Made by a program: the position numbers and the translations under genes
The notes under the pieces: generated by a model
The model's database searches: none
What the model was told of the DNA's origin: nothing
Seen by the model: the letters and a program-made list of their open reading frames with translations, nothing else
Shown: positions 11,244 to 19,253 of the stretch, piece by piece
How positions within the stretch are numbered: the first letter of the stretch is position 1
Layout: every line of letters starts with the position of its first letter
From: Castellaniella daejeonensis
Lineage (GTDB): Bacteria > Pseudomonadota > Gammaproteobacteria > Burkholderiales > Burkholderiaceae_B
Direction: 5' to 3'
NCBI RefSeq assembly: GCF_039523555.1
Contig: NZ_BAAAFN010000015.1
Location: forward strand, 558,001 to 622,000
DNA: 64,000 bases

Positions 11244-12200
11244 ATGAGCAATCAACTGGACGCCCTGCGTGCGCTGACGACCGTCGTGGCCGACACGGGG
11301 GACTTCGAAACCATGCGGGCCTACCGGCCCACCGACGCGACCACCAACCCCTCGCTGATCCTGAAGGCAGTGGGCCAGGATGCCTACCGTCCCCTGCTGG
11401 ATCGGGTGCTGCGCGACCATCCGGCCGCCCCGCTGGCCGAGCAGATCGATCGCCTGCTGGTGGCCTTCGGCCGTGAAATCCTGTCCATCGTGCCCGGCCG
11501 CGTCTCGACCGAGGTCGACGCTCGGCTGTCCTTCGACACGCAGGCCAGCATCGAACGCGCCCGGCAGATCGTCGCCCTGTACGAGGCCGGCGGCATTCCG
11601 CGCGAACGCGTGCTGATCAAGCTGGCTTCCACCTGGGAAGGCATCCAGGCCGCCCGCGCGCTGGAAGCGGAAGGCATCCATTGCAACCTGACGCTGCTGT
11701 TCTCGCTGACCCAGGCGATCGCCTGCGCGCAGGCGAAGGTCACGCTGATCTCGCCCTTCGTGGGCCGCATCTACGATTGGTACAAGAAGACGGCCGGTTC
11801 CGATTGGGACGAGGTCGCGAATGCCGGGGCAAACGACCCGGGCGTGCAGTCCGTGACGCGCATCTACCGCTATTTCAAGGCCTACGACATCCCCACGCAG
11901 GTGATGGGGGCCAGTTTCCGCAACATCGGTCAGATCCGCGCGCTGGCGGGCTGCGATCTGCTGACGATCAGTCCTGCCCTGCTGGGCGAGCTGGCGGCAT
12001 CCGACGAACCCCTGGAACCCAGCCTGACCGTGGCCGCCGCCAAGGCGGATGCGCCGGAATGGGTCGCCAGCAACGAGGTCGCTTTCCGCACGAACCTGAA
12101 CGAAGACGCCATGGCCACGGAAAAGCTGGCCGAAGGCATCCGGATCTTCACCGCGGACGCGATCAGGCTGGATGCGCTGGTGGGGCGGGCCGGCGCCTGA
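11244..12200 (+). CDS. tal: Transaldolase
   Basis: 318 residues, the usual TalB length. It transfers a dihydroxyacetone unit between sedoheptulose 7-phosphate and glyceraldehyde 3-phosphate in the non-oxidative pentose phosphate pathway. The Schiff-base lysine lies in VLIKLASTWEGI; other family landmarks are TTNPSLIL near the start, CNLTLLFS, and SPFVGRIYDWYK. The gene is transcribed alone, divergent from carAB and convergent with the ABC permease gene at 12257. A GC-rich hairpin lies in the convergent gap. Confidence 0.97.
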   Translation: MSNQLDALRALTTVVADTGDFETMRAYRPTDATTNPSLILKAVGQDAYRPLLDRVLRDHPAAPLAEQIDRLLVAFGREILSIVPGRVSTEVDARLSFDTQASIERARQIVALYEAGGIPRERVLIKLASTWEGIQAARALEAEGIHCNLTLLFSLTQAIACAQAKVTLISPFVGRIYDWYKKTAGSDWDEVANAGANDPGVQSVTRIYRYFKAYDIPTQVMGASFRNIGQIRALAGCDLLTISPALLGELAASDEPLEPSLTVAAAKADAPEWVASNEVAFRTNLNEDAMATEKLAEGIRIFTADAIRLDALVGRAGA

Positions 12201-12220
12201 TCACCGGGCCTGGCGCATGC

Positions 12221-12249
12221 CGGGCCGGCGGTTTCCCGCCGGGGCCCGG
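12221..12249. terminator. GC-rich hairpin between convergent genes
   Basis: CGGGCCGGCGG, a short TTT loop, then CCGCCGGGGCCCG form a strong stem with a small bulge in the 56-bp gap between tal and the convergent ABC permease gene. There is no clear U tract, so termination is inferred from position and symmetry. Confidence 0.4.
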
Positions 12250-12256
12250 GGGGCGA

Positions 12257-13045
12257 TCAGGTCTTGGCCGTCTCTCCGGGGCTGGGCTGCCAGACCAGCA
12301 GGCGGCGTTCCACCAGCGATACGATCCCGTCCAGCAGCAGGGCGAACACCGTCAGCACGACGATGCCGGCGAACACGGTGTTCACGTCCAGCGTGCCTTC
12401 GGCCTGCAGGATCAGGTAGCCGACCCCGGCCGCCGAGCCCAGGTATTCGCCCACCACCGCACCGACGAAGGCCAGGCCCACGGAGGTATGCAGGCTGGAA
12501 AACACCCAGCTGGTGGCCGAGGGGATATACACGTGGCGCAGCAGCTGGCGGTGGTTGGCGCCCAGCATGCGGGCGTTGTCCAGCAGGGTGGGGCTGACTT
12601 CGCGCACGCCGCGGTAGACGTTGAAGAAGACGATGAAAAACACCAGCGTCACGGCCAGCGCCACCTTGGACCAGATGCCCAGGCCGAACCACATGCCGAA
12701 GATCGGCGCCAGGATCACGCGGGGCATGGAATTGGCCGCCGTGATGTAGGGCTCGAGCAGGGCGCTGGCGCCGCGCGACAGGCCCAGCCACAGGCCGAAG
12801 CCCAGGCCGCCGATGGTGCCGATGACGAAGGCCAGCACGGTCTCGGACAGCGTGATCCACAGATGGCGGTAGATGCCGGCGTCGGTGACGAACCAGGCCC
12901 AGATGACCTGGGCCACGTCCAGCGGCCGCCCGAAGAAGAAGGCGACGTTGCGGTTCAGCGAGGCCCAGTGCCAGATCAGCAGGATGGCGGCCAGCAACCC
13001 CAGTTGCAGCACGCGCAGGACAGGCTTGGACAAATCGGATTTCAT
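12257..13045 (-). CDS. ABC importer permease, second nitrate/sulfonate-type system
   Basis: 262 residues with about six hydrophobic segments. The EAA loop reads TLLDNARMLGANHRQLLRHVYIP, followed by the typical FVGAVVGEYLGS segment of the SsuC/TauC group. It is the last gene of a three-gene operon (binding protein, ATPase, permease) read leftwards, 64 bp after the ATPase stop. The two importers in this window are only distantly alike and so are not a recent duplication. Confidence 0.9.
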   Translation of the reverse strand: MKSDLSKPVLRVLQLGLLAAILLIWHWASLNRNVAFFFGRPLDVAQVIWAWFVTDAGIYRHLWITLSETVLAFVIGTIGGLGFGLWLGLSRGASALLEPYITAANSMPRVILAPIFGMWFGLGIWSKVALAVTLVFFIVFFNVYRGVREVSPTLLDNARMLGANHRQLLRHVYIPSATSWVFSSLHTSVGLAFVGAVVGEYLGSAAGVGYLILQAEGTLDVNTVFAGIVVLTVFALLLDGIVSLVERRLLVWQPSPGETAKT

Positions 13046-13109
13046 CGTGGCAAGCGCTCCGGTGGATGGCTCGGGTCGGGAAACGGGAACTGGGGGCCGG
13101 CCATGGGGT

Positions 13110-13949
13110 TCAGGCGCGGCGCTGCCGCTCGTAGCCCTTCAGGACTTCGTCGCGCAGCACCGCCCAGATGGCCTGGTGCAGTTCGACGAAGCGCGGCTGC
13201 ATGCGGACTTCGGCCACGTCGCGCGGGCGCGGGATGTCGATGATGAATTCCCCGATCGGATGGGTATCCGGGCCGGCCGACAGCACCACCACGCGGTCGC
13301 TCATGGCGATGGCCTCGTCCAGGTCGTGGGTGATGAACAGCACCGCCTTGCGGCGGGCCATCCACAGGTCCAGGACTTCGTTTTCCATCAGCTGGCGGGT
13401 CTGGACGTCGAGCGCCGAGAACGGCTCGTCCATCAGGATGATGTCCGGATCGCGGATCAGGGTCTGGGCCAGCATGACGCGCTTGCGCATGCCGCCCGAC
13501 ATCTGGTGCGGATAGCGGTTCTCGAAGCCGCCCAGCCCGACCCGGCGCAGCCATTCTCGGCTGCGTTCGGCGGTTTCGGCGGCGGATACCCCGGCGAATT
13601 CCAGCCCCGTGGCGACGTTGGCCTGGGCGCTGCGCCAGGGCATCAGGGCTTCGCCCTGGAACATGTAGCCCGCCCTGGAATTGACCCCCTGCAACGGCTG
13701 GCCGAATACCTGCACCCGGCCCGAAGTGGGGCGCAGCAGCCCGGCCGCCATGTTCAGCAGGGTGGATTTGCCGCAGCCCGTGGGGCCCACGACTGAGACG
13801 AACTCGCCCGGCGCCACCGCGAGGGTGGCGTCGCGCATGGCCGTGTACGATGCGCCGCCGGGCGAGATGAAGGTGCAGGTGACTTGCTCCAGCAGCAGGG
13901 CGGGCTGGTCCGCCCCGCCGCCGGCCTGGTTCGCGCGCGGATCAGGCAT
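13110..13949 (-). CDS. ABC importer ATP-binding protein, second system
   Basis: 279 residues from the ATG at 13949, which overlaps the binding-protein stop by 8 bp (ATGCCTGA) and so implies translational coupling; longer upstream extensions of this frame run through the binding-protein gene in the wrong frame and are rejected. Motifs: Walker A GPTGCGKST, signature MSGGMRKR, Walker B IILMDEPFSALD, H-loop FITHDLDEA. MSGG in place of LSGG is a common variant. It powers the permease encoded next. Confidence 0.92.
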   Translation of the reverse strand: MPDPRANQAGGGADQPALLLEQVTCTFISPGGASYTAMRDATLAVAPGEFVSVVGPTGCGKSTLLNMAAGLLRPTSGRVQVFGQPLQGVNSRAGYMFQGEALMPWRSAQANVATGLEFAGVSAAETAERSREWLRRVGLGGFENRYPHQMSGGMRKRVMLAQTLIRDPDIILMDEPFSALDVQTRQLMENEVLDLWMARRKAVLFITHDLDEAIAMSDRVVVLSAGPDTHPIGEFIIDIPRPRDVAEVRMQPRFVELHQAIWAVLRDEVLKGYERQRRA

Positions 13950-14994
13950 GGGGGTATTTCTGGTTGGCCTTGGTGGCGAACTGGTTGGTCCAGATGCGGG
14001 AGATGTCGATGGCCGTGCGGTCGAAGTTCGGCACGAATTCGGCCAGGGCGTTGAGCGCCGTCTGAGGGCCATCTTCCGGCACCAGGCCATCGGGAGACAA
14101 GGCCTCGCGGTTGCCCTTGAGCGCCAGCTTGTACAGGTCGGGGTCGCCCAGCAGGTAGGATTCGGGCACCAGCTTGGCGATGTCGTCGGGCGAAGATGCC
14201 TGGATCCATTTGTCGGCCCGCACCATGGCGTTGGCCAGCGCCTGGGTGGTGTTCGGATGGGCATCGATGAATGCCTGGGACGTGTACAGGCAGCCCGACG
14301 GCATGTTGCCGCCGAAGATCTTCTGTGCGTCTTCCAGGGTGCGCGTGTCGGCAATGATGCGGATGGCGTCTTCCTTGGCCAGGGTGCTGATCACCGGGTC
14401 CAGGTTGGCGATGGCGTCGACCTGGCCGGAACGCAGGGCCGTGACCGCCCCGGCGCCCGCGCCCACGCCGATGAAGGAAACGTCGGTGGGCTTGAGGCCG
14501 TGCTGCGCCAGGAAGAAACTGGCCATCATGTTGGTCGACGAGCCCGGCGCCGTGACGCCGATCTTCTTGCCCTTCAGGTCGGCGGGCGACTGGTAGTCGG
14601 GCATGGTCTTTTTCGAGACGCCCAGCACGATCATGGGCGCCCGGCCCTGCAGCACGAAGCAGCGGTAGAACTGGCCCTTGGCCTGCAGGTTGATGGTGTG
14701 TTCGAAAGCGCCCGAGACGACGTCGGCGCTGCCACCCACCACGGCCTGCAGGGCCTTGGAGCCGCCCGCGAAATCGGCGATGGTGACGTCCAGTCCTTCG
14801 TCCTTGAAGTAGCCCTTCAGGTGCGCCACCGACAGTGGCAGGTAGTAGATCAGCGACTGCCCGCCGACCGCGATGGTCAATGACTTCTTCTCGGGGGTGG
14901 CCGCCGCGTCCTGCGCGAAGGACAATCCGGGCACCGCGCCCAGCAGCCCGGCAGCGCCGGCGGTTTTGAGCAGTTCACGACGTGAAATCGACAT
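13942..14994 (-). CDS. ABC transporter periplasmic binding protein, Tat signal, nitrate/sulfonate class
   Basis: 350 residues. The N-terminus MSISRRELLKTAGAAGLLG carries a twin-arginine motif (SRRELLK) and a hydrophobic stretch ending near FAQDA, so export by Tat is likely. The mature part shows the NMT1-like pattern: AVGGQSLIYYLPLSVAHLKGYF, an ADFAGGSKALQAVVGG segment and LRSGQVDAIANLDP. Ligand unknown. It is the first gene of its operon. The 119-bp gap to recR should hold its promoter, but I see no clear elements there. Confidence 0.88.
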   Translation of the reverse strand: MSISRRELLKTAGAAGLLGAVPGLSFAQDAAATPEKKSLTIAVGGQSLIYYLPLSVAHLKGYFKDEGLDVTIADFAGGSKALQAVVGGSADVVSGAFEHTINLQAKGQFYRCFVLQGRAPMIVLGVSKKTMPDYQSPADLKGKKIGVTAPGSSTNMMASFFLAQHGLKPTDVSFIGVGAGAGAVTALRSGQVDAIANLDPVISTLAKEDAIRIIADTRTLEDAQKIFGGNMPSGCLYTSQAFIDAHPNTTQALANAMVRADKWIQASSPDDIAKLVPESYLLGDPDLYKLALKGNREALSPDGLVPEDGPQTALNALAEFVPNFDRTAIDISRIWTNQFATKANQKYPHA

Positions 14995-15113
14995 GATGGC
15001 TTGTCTCCCTGGTGGTCATGCTGCGTTTGGAGTTTCGATGATAGCGCACAGGCGCATCCTGGCCTACGAAACCACGTGCGAAGATCGGGATCGGCCCGCG
15101 GGCGGACCAGGGA

Positions 15114-15722
15114 TCAGCCGGGCCGGCGTTCCATCAGCGCCCAGGCGATCGTGCCGGCGTCCACGTATTCCAGTTCGCTGCCGCTGGGCACGCCGCGCGC
15201 CAGCCGGGTCACCTGGACGCCGCATTCGCGCAACATCTCGGCCAGATAGTAGGCGGTGGTCTCGCCTTCGGCAGTGAAGTTGGTGGCCAGGATGACTTCC
15301 CGGACCTGGCCGTCGCGGACCCGGTCGCGCAGGTGGGCGAACCGGACCTGATCGGGGCCCACGCCTTCCAGGGGCGCCAGCCGGCCCATCAGCACGTAGT
15401 ACAGGCCCCGATAGCCGTGGCTGGCCTCGATCATGTTCTGGTCGGCCGGCGTCTCGACGACGCACAGCACGGCGGCGTCCCGCTCCGGATCTTCGCAGGT
15501 GGGGCACACCGGCGTCTGGGAAAAGGAATTGCAGCGTTCGCAGTGGCGCAGCCCGCCGACCGCGTCGCGCAGCGCATCGCTCAGGCGCGTGGCGCCGTCT
15601 GGGTCGTGCTGCAGCAGGTGGTAGGCCATGCGGCGGGCGGTGCGCACGCCCACGCCGGGCAGCCCCCGCAAGGCGTCGATCAGGGCGCGCAGGGGTTCCG
15701 GTTCGGGCAGGCCGGCGGCCAT
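15114..15722 (-). CDS. recR: Recombination mediator RecR
   Basis: 202 residues, full length. RecR acts with RecO to load RecA at gaps coated with SSB. The helix-hairpin-helix LRGLPGVGVRTARRMAYHLL, a four-cysteine zinc site (CERC, then CPTC) and the Toprim domain (VVETPADQNMIEA, TNFTAEGETTAYYLAE) are all present. It is the third gene of the classic dnaX-ybaB-recR operon, 34 bp after ybaB, with GAGGAA upstream of the ATG. Confidence 0.97.
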   Translation of the reverse strand: MAAGLPEPEPLRALIDALRGLPGVGVRTARRMAYHLLQHDPDGATRLSDALRDAVGGLRHCERCNSFSQTPVCPTCEDPERDAAVLCVVETPADQNMIEASHGYRGLYYVLMGRLAPLEGVGPDQVRFAHLRDRVRDGQVREVILATNFTAEGETTAYYLAEMLRECGVQVTRLARGVPSGSELEYVDAGTIAWALMERRPG

Positions 15723-15756
15723 TCTCGGTAATTCCTCGATGAGCGCGGGGTACGCC

Positions 15757-16083
15757 TTAGAACGGCAGCTTCATGCCGGGCGGCAGGGACAGGCCGGCCG
15801 TCACGGCGGACATCTTTTCCTGCGCGGTGGCCTCGGCCTTGCGCTGTGCGTCGTTGAAGGCTGCAGCAACCAGGTCTTCGATCATGTCGCGGTCGTCGTC
15901 GTACAGGGACGGGTCGATGGTCACGCGCTTGACGTCGTACTTGCAGCTCATGGTGACCTTGACCAGCCCGCCGCCCGCGGCGCCTTCGACCGTCAGCTCG
16001 GCCAGGGCTTCCTGGGCCTTCTTCATGTTTTCCTGCATCTGCTGGGCCTGGCGCATCAGCCCGGCGATCTGACCTTTCATCAT
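15757..16083 (-). CDS. ybaB: YbaB/EbfC family nucleoid-associated protein
   Basis: 108 residues from ATG-ATG-AAA at 16083, matching the length of E. coli YbaB. The N-terminal helix (LMRQAQQMQENMKKAQEALAEL) and the DLVAAAFNDAQRKAEA segment are diagnostic, as is the PPGMKLPF C-terminus. It is a small dimeric DNA-binding protein. It lies between dnaX and recR, 47 bp after dnaX. A longer in-frame extension into dnaX is rejected because it overlaps that gene. Confidence 0.95.
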   Translation of the reverse strand: MMKGQIAGLMRQAQQMQENMKKAQEALAELTVEGAAGGGLVKVTMSCKYDVKRVTIDPSLYDDDRDMIEDLVAAAFNDAQRKAEATAQEKMSAVTAGLSLPPGMKLPF

Positions 16084-16130
16084 GGCGGTGTCCTGGTTCG
16101 ATGATTTCAAACGAAGAGTGGGACTATACC

Positions 16131-18188
16131 CTAGTGGTAAGCGGACGGAGCGCCGCCGGGCGGGCGCACCGAGTCCGGCACCACGCGGGCGGAGAAGCGC
16201 TGGGCCAGCACGCGGACCAGTTCGTCCTGTTCGACCGCCTGTTCGGCGGCCTGCTGGCGGCGGCTGCGTTCGGCCTGGTCGATGGCGTGGGCGGTATCGT
16301 CGCCCGTTGCGCCGTATTCGACTTCCAGCCGCAGGACGCGGCCGAAATATTCCGACAGGACCGTGCGCAGCCGGTCGTGGCCGCCGCCGTTGGCGTAGGT
16401 GTGGATGGCCACCCGCAGGCGGATCCGGTGATCGTCGCCCGACAGCCATTCGCTGTTCAGCGCCAGCGCCCGGGCCGCGCCGCTGACCGACAGGCCGGCG
16501 GCCACCGCCGGCCAGTCGTGGGCCGTGATCCTGCCGGGATCGGGCGTTTCCGGCCGTGCTGCGGACGGCTCGGCGGTCAGCCCGGCGATGACGGCGGACG
16601 CGTCCGGATCCATCCCCAGGTCGCCCAGGGAAGCGGCAGCATCGAAGGCCGCCGTGAGGTCGTCGGGCACGGCATCCGTCCAGTCGTCGGTGGCGGATGC
16701 GGCTTCGTCGGGGGGCGCGGGCGGTGCCGGATCGGGGTCCGGGGGCGGATCACGGTCGGGCGCCGGGTCGGGCTCGGGTGACGGTTTCGGCGGGCGCGGC
16801 GATCCGGCCGCCTGGACGGGGGCCGCGGGCGCACTGGGCACCCCTGCCGTATCGGGCTCGGCCGGGCTGGCCAGGGCGGGCTCTTGTTGCGGCGCTTCCC
16901 AGGCGGGGAGGTCTGCGGCGGCCGGGCCTGCCGCAGCCACGGCGTGCTGCACGGGCGCCGGCGTCGGGGGCGGTGCGGCCGGCGTCGATGCCGTCGGCGC
17001 CGATGCCGTGTTTTCGACGGCGGGCGCTGCGGCTGTGGTCACGGCGGCGGGCCGCGCATCCGCTTCGGCTGTCGGCGGCGGCCCCATCACCGCCGGGGGC
17101 ACGCGGCCTTCCGGCAGCAGGGCCAGCATGCGCAGGCAGGCCATGACGAAGCCGGCATGCTCGTCGGGCGCCAGGGTGAGTTCCTGGCGGCTGTGCACCG
17201 CCACGGCGTAGAACAGCTGGACGTCGTCCGGCGTCAGGGCGCCCGCGAGTGCGGTGACGTCTTCCGCCAGGGGATCGTCGGGCTGGGCGTGGCCCAGTCG
17301 TTGCGCGATGGCCACCCGCGACAGCAGCACGGCCAGGTCGCCCAGCGCGGCCTGGAACGACAGGCCGCGCACGGCCAGATCGTCGGCCACGGCCAGGATG
17401 CCGGGCGCGTCGGCGGCCGCCAGGGCGCGCAGCAGGTTCACCAGGTGGTGCTGGTCCAGGGTGCCCAGCATCTCGCCCACGGCCGCCGCGGTCAGGTTGC
17501 CCGCCGAAAAGGAAATGGCCTGGTCCGTCAGCGAGAGGGCATCGCGCATCGAGCCGGCCGCCGCCTGGGCGATCAGGCGCAGCCCCCGGGGCTCGGCCGG
17601 CACGGATTCCTGGGCCAGGATGTCCTGCAGGTGATCGACGATGGCGGGCACCGTCATCTGCTTCAGGTTGAACTGCAGGCAGCGCGACAGCACGGTGACC
17701 GGGATCTTTTGCGGATCGGTGGTCGCCAGGATGAACTTGACGTGTTCGGGCGGCTCTTCGAGCGTCTTGAGCATGGCGTTGAAGGCATGCCCGGTCAGCA
17801 TGTGGACTTCATCGATCATGTAGACCTTGAAGCGGCCCGACGATGGCGCGTAGACCGCCTGTTCCAGCAGCTGGGTCATTTCGTCGACGCCGCGGTTCGA
17901 GGCGGCGTCGAGTTCGATGTAGTCCACGTAGCGGCCCGCGTCGATTTCCGTGCAGGCCTGGCAGTGGCCGCAAGGCGTGGCGGTGACGCCCTGGACGCAA
18001 TTCAGGGATTTGGCGAGGATGCGCGACAGGGTGGTCTTGCCGACGCCGCGCGTGCCGGTGAACAGCCAGGCGTGGTGCAGCCGGCCGGACGACAGCGCAT
18101 GGGTCAGTGCCCGCACCACGTGATCCTGGCCAATCAGCGTATCGAATGAACGGGGGCGCCACTTGCGCGCCAAGACGAGATAGCTCAT
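16131..18188 (-). CDS. dnaX: DNA polymerase III subunits gamma/tau
   Basis: 685 residues from ATG at 18188 (SYLVLARKWRPRSFDTLIGQDHVV), the clamp-loader ATPase. Walker A GTRGVGKTT, the four-cysteine zinc site (CVQG...CGHCQAC) and Walker B VYMIDEVHML are visible, followed by the SRCLQFNLKQ sensor region. Residues about 370-560 are a long Ala/Pro/Asp linker, and the C-terminal part (about 570-685) is the tau-specific region that contacts polymerase and helicase. I saw no run of six A or T that could serve as the programmed frameshift site used in E. coli to make gamma. First gene of dnaX-ybaB-recR; an extension upstream of 18188 would run through the SRP RNA gene and is rejected. Confidence 0.96.
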   Translation of the reverse strand: MSYLVLARKWRPRSFDTLIGQDHVVRALTHALSSGRLHHAWLFTGTRGVGKTTLSRILAKSLNCVQGVTATPCGHCQACTEIDAGRYVDYIELDAASNRGVDEMTQLLEQAVYAPSSGRFKVYMIDEVHMLTGHAFNAMLKTLEEPPEHVKFILATTDPQKIPVTVLSRCLQFNLKQMTVPAIVDHLQDILAQESVPAEPRGLRLIAQAAAGSMRDALSLTDQAISFSAGNLTAAAVGEMLGTLDQHHLVNLLRALAAADAPGILAVADDLAVRGLSFQAALGDLAVLLSRVAIAQRLGHAQPDDPLAEDVTALAGALTPDDVQLFYAVAVHSRQELTLAPDEHAGFVMACLRMLALLPEGRVPPAVMGPPPTAEADARPAAVTTAAAPAVENTASAPTASTPAAPPPTPAPVQHAVAAAGPAAADLPAWEAPQQEPALASPAEPDTAGVPSAPAAPVQAAGSPRPPKPSPEPDPAPDRDPPPDPDPAPPAPPDEAASATDDWTDAVPDDLTAAFDAAASLGDLGMDPDASAVIAGLTAEPSAARPETPDPGRITAHDWPAVAAGLSVSGAARALALNSEWLSGDDHRIRLRVAIHTYANGGGHDRLRTVLSEYFGRVLRLEVEYGATGDDTAHAIDQAERSRRQQAAEQAVEQDELVRVLAQRFSARVVPDSVRPPGGAPSAYH

Positions 18189-18215
18189 AGGCCGCCCTGC
18201 AGGGGGAAAAGGAAA

Positions 18216-18310
18216 GGCGAGCCTGACTTCGGCACTGGTTCCGCGCGGCTGTGGCTGCTTCGTTCCCGACCTGACCAGGTTCACCGCCGAACCATGCGAA
18301 GGGGCCCGCC
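18216..18310 (-). ncRNA. ffs: Signal recognition particle RNA (4.5S-type)
   Basis: On the minus strand the segment contains TGGTCAGGTCGGGAACGAAG followed by CAGCC, the conserved domain IV internal loops and GNRA-type tip that bind Ffh. The ends pair perfectly: 5' GGCGGGCC with 3' GGCTCGCC, including one G-U pair. The 95-nt length is right for the small bacterial SRP RNA. The 3' end runs into TTTCCTTTT, a likely terminator tract. It lies just upstream of dnaX on the same strand, a known location in betaproteobacteria. Confidence 0.92.
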
Positions 18311-18387
18311 TCTGGAATTCTAACAGGGTTTCGGCGCCCGGATTGCCGCGCGCCGCACCGGCGTGCGGGCGCGCGGGTGGAGACGCC

Positions 18388-19020
18388 CTACAGGCCCGGA
18401 CGCGGCAGCACGACCCAGCGCTGGACCGAGGGACGGTGCCATTGGCGGTCTGCGTAGTCCGCCAGCCGGCGTGGCACGGCATCGCCGCACAGGACCAGCC
18501 GGTTGAGCATGAACGCCAGTTCGAAATCGGCAATGCTCCATGCTCCGAACAGGGTGTCCGCGCCCTGGGGCAACAGGCGGTCGGCCGCCGCGAACAGCTT
18601 GCCGGCCGCCTGCTGCGCGGCTTCGGACAAGGGCGCGGGCGGGGGCGGCCGGCGGAACAGGTTTTCCGACGAGCGTTCCTGCCGGATCGGCATCAGGTCG
18701 GTGCGCAGCCAGGCCTGGATCTGGCGCGCCCGGGCGCGCTGCGGCGCATCGGACGGGTAGAGCGCGGTGCCCGGGAAGACTTCATCCACGTATTCCGTGA
18801 TCGCGGACGACTCGGCCAGTGCGAACGATCCGTGCGTCAGTGCGGGCACCTTGCCCGTCAGGGACAGGGAGACGTAGCCGGCTTCGCGTTGCGCCCCGCG
18901 GCCGAGGTCGACCGGCGACAGCTCGAAGGGCACGCCCTTTTCTTGCAGGGAAACGAAGACCGACATGGCGTACGGGCTGATGAAATTCGCATCGGTATAC
19001 AGAGTGAGTGGATTGGACAT
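18388..19020 (-). CDS. Glutathione S-transferase family protein (YfcF-like)
   Basis: 210 residues. The N-terminal thioredoxin-fold half starts LTLYTDANFISPYAMSVFVSLQEKG, with the cis-proline motif GKVPAL and the glutathione-contact motif LAESSAITEYVDE; the C-terminal half is helical. The arrangement fits the YfcF group. A strong Shine-Dalgarno (AAAGGAGG) lies 9 bases before the ATG. It stands alone between the SRP RNA gene and the divergently transcribed pyrimidine permease. Confidence 0.88.
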   Translation of the reverse strand: MSNPLTLYTDANFISPYAMSVFVSLQEKGVPFELSPVDLGRGAQREAGYVSLSLTGKVPALTHGSFALAESSAITEYVDEVFPGTALYPSDAPQRARARQIQAWLRTDLMPIRQERSSENLFRRPPPPAPLSEAAQQAAGKLFAAADRLLPQGADTLFGAWSIADFELAFMLNRLVLCGDAVPRRLADYADRQWHRPSVQRWVVLPRPGL

Positions 19021-19161
19021 TGCGGGCCTCCTTTTGCCGCGGACGCGGTCCGGTGATGGCGTGGCGGACCGCTGGAGGCATGTTAGTCCCGGCGGGCCGG
19101 GCTTGTCCGCCGCCGTTCCTGCGCGCGCTCCGGCCGGCGCGGCGGCGCAGGGTCGACCCGT

Positions 19162-19191
19162 CTTGCGGGGGCGCGAGATGCAGCCTTACAC
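19162..19191 (+). promoter_or_regulatory. Candidate sigma70 promoter of the pyrimidine permease gene
   Basis: TTGCGG (19162-19167), 18 bp, TACACT (19186-19191), about 60 bp before the ATG. A 10-bp palindrome GGGTCGACCC sits just upstream at about 19150-19159, but it does not resemble the palindrome at 3469-3488. Assigned by eye only. Confidence 0.35.
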
Positions 19192-19253
19192 TTGCGACGA
19201 AATTTCACCCATCCACCATTCTCTTCAGGGCGGCCCCGGGCCGTGTTCCCCTC

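Noticed and set aside
16131..18188. Programmed frameshift for gamma in dnaX
   Set aside because: No run of six A (or T on the other strand) was seen in the gene, so the E. coli mechanism is not supported.
19021..19253. Copy of the 3469-3488 palindrome before the RutG-like gene
   Set aside because: Only an unrelated GGGTCGACCC palindrome is present, so shared control by the RutR-like protein is not supported by sequence.
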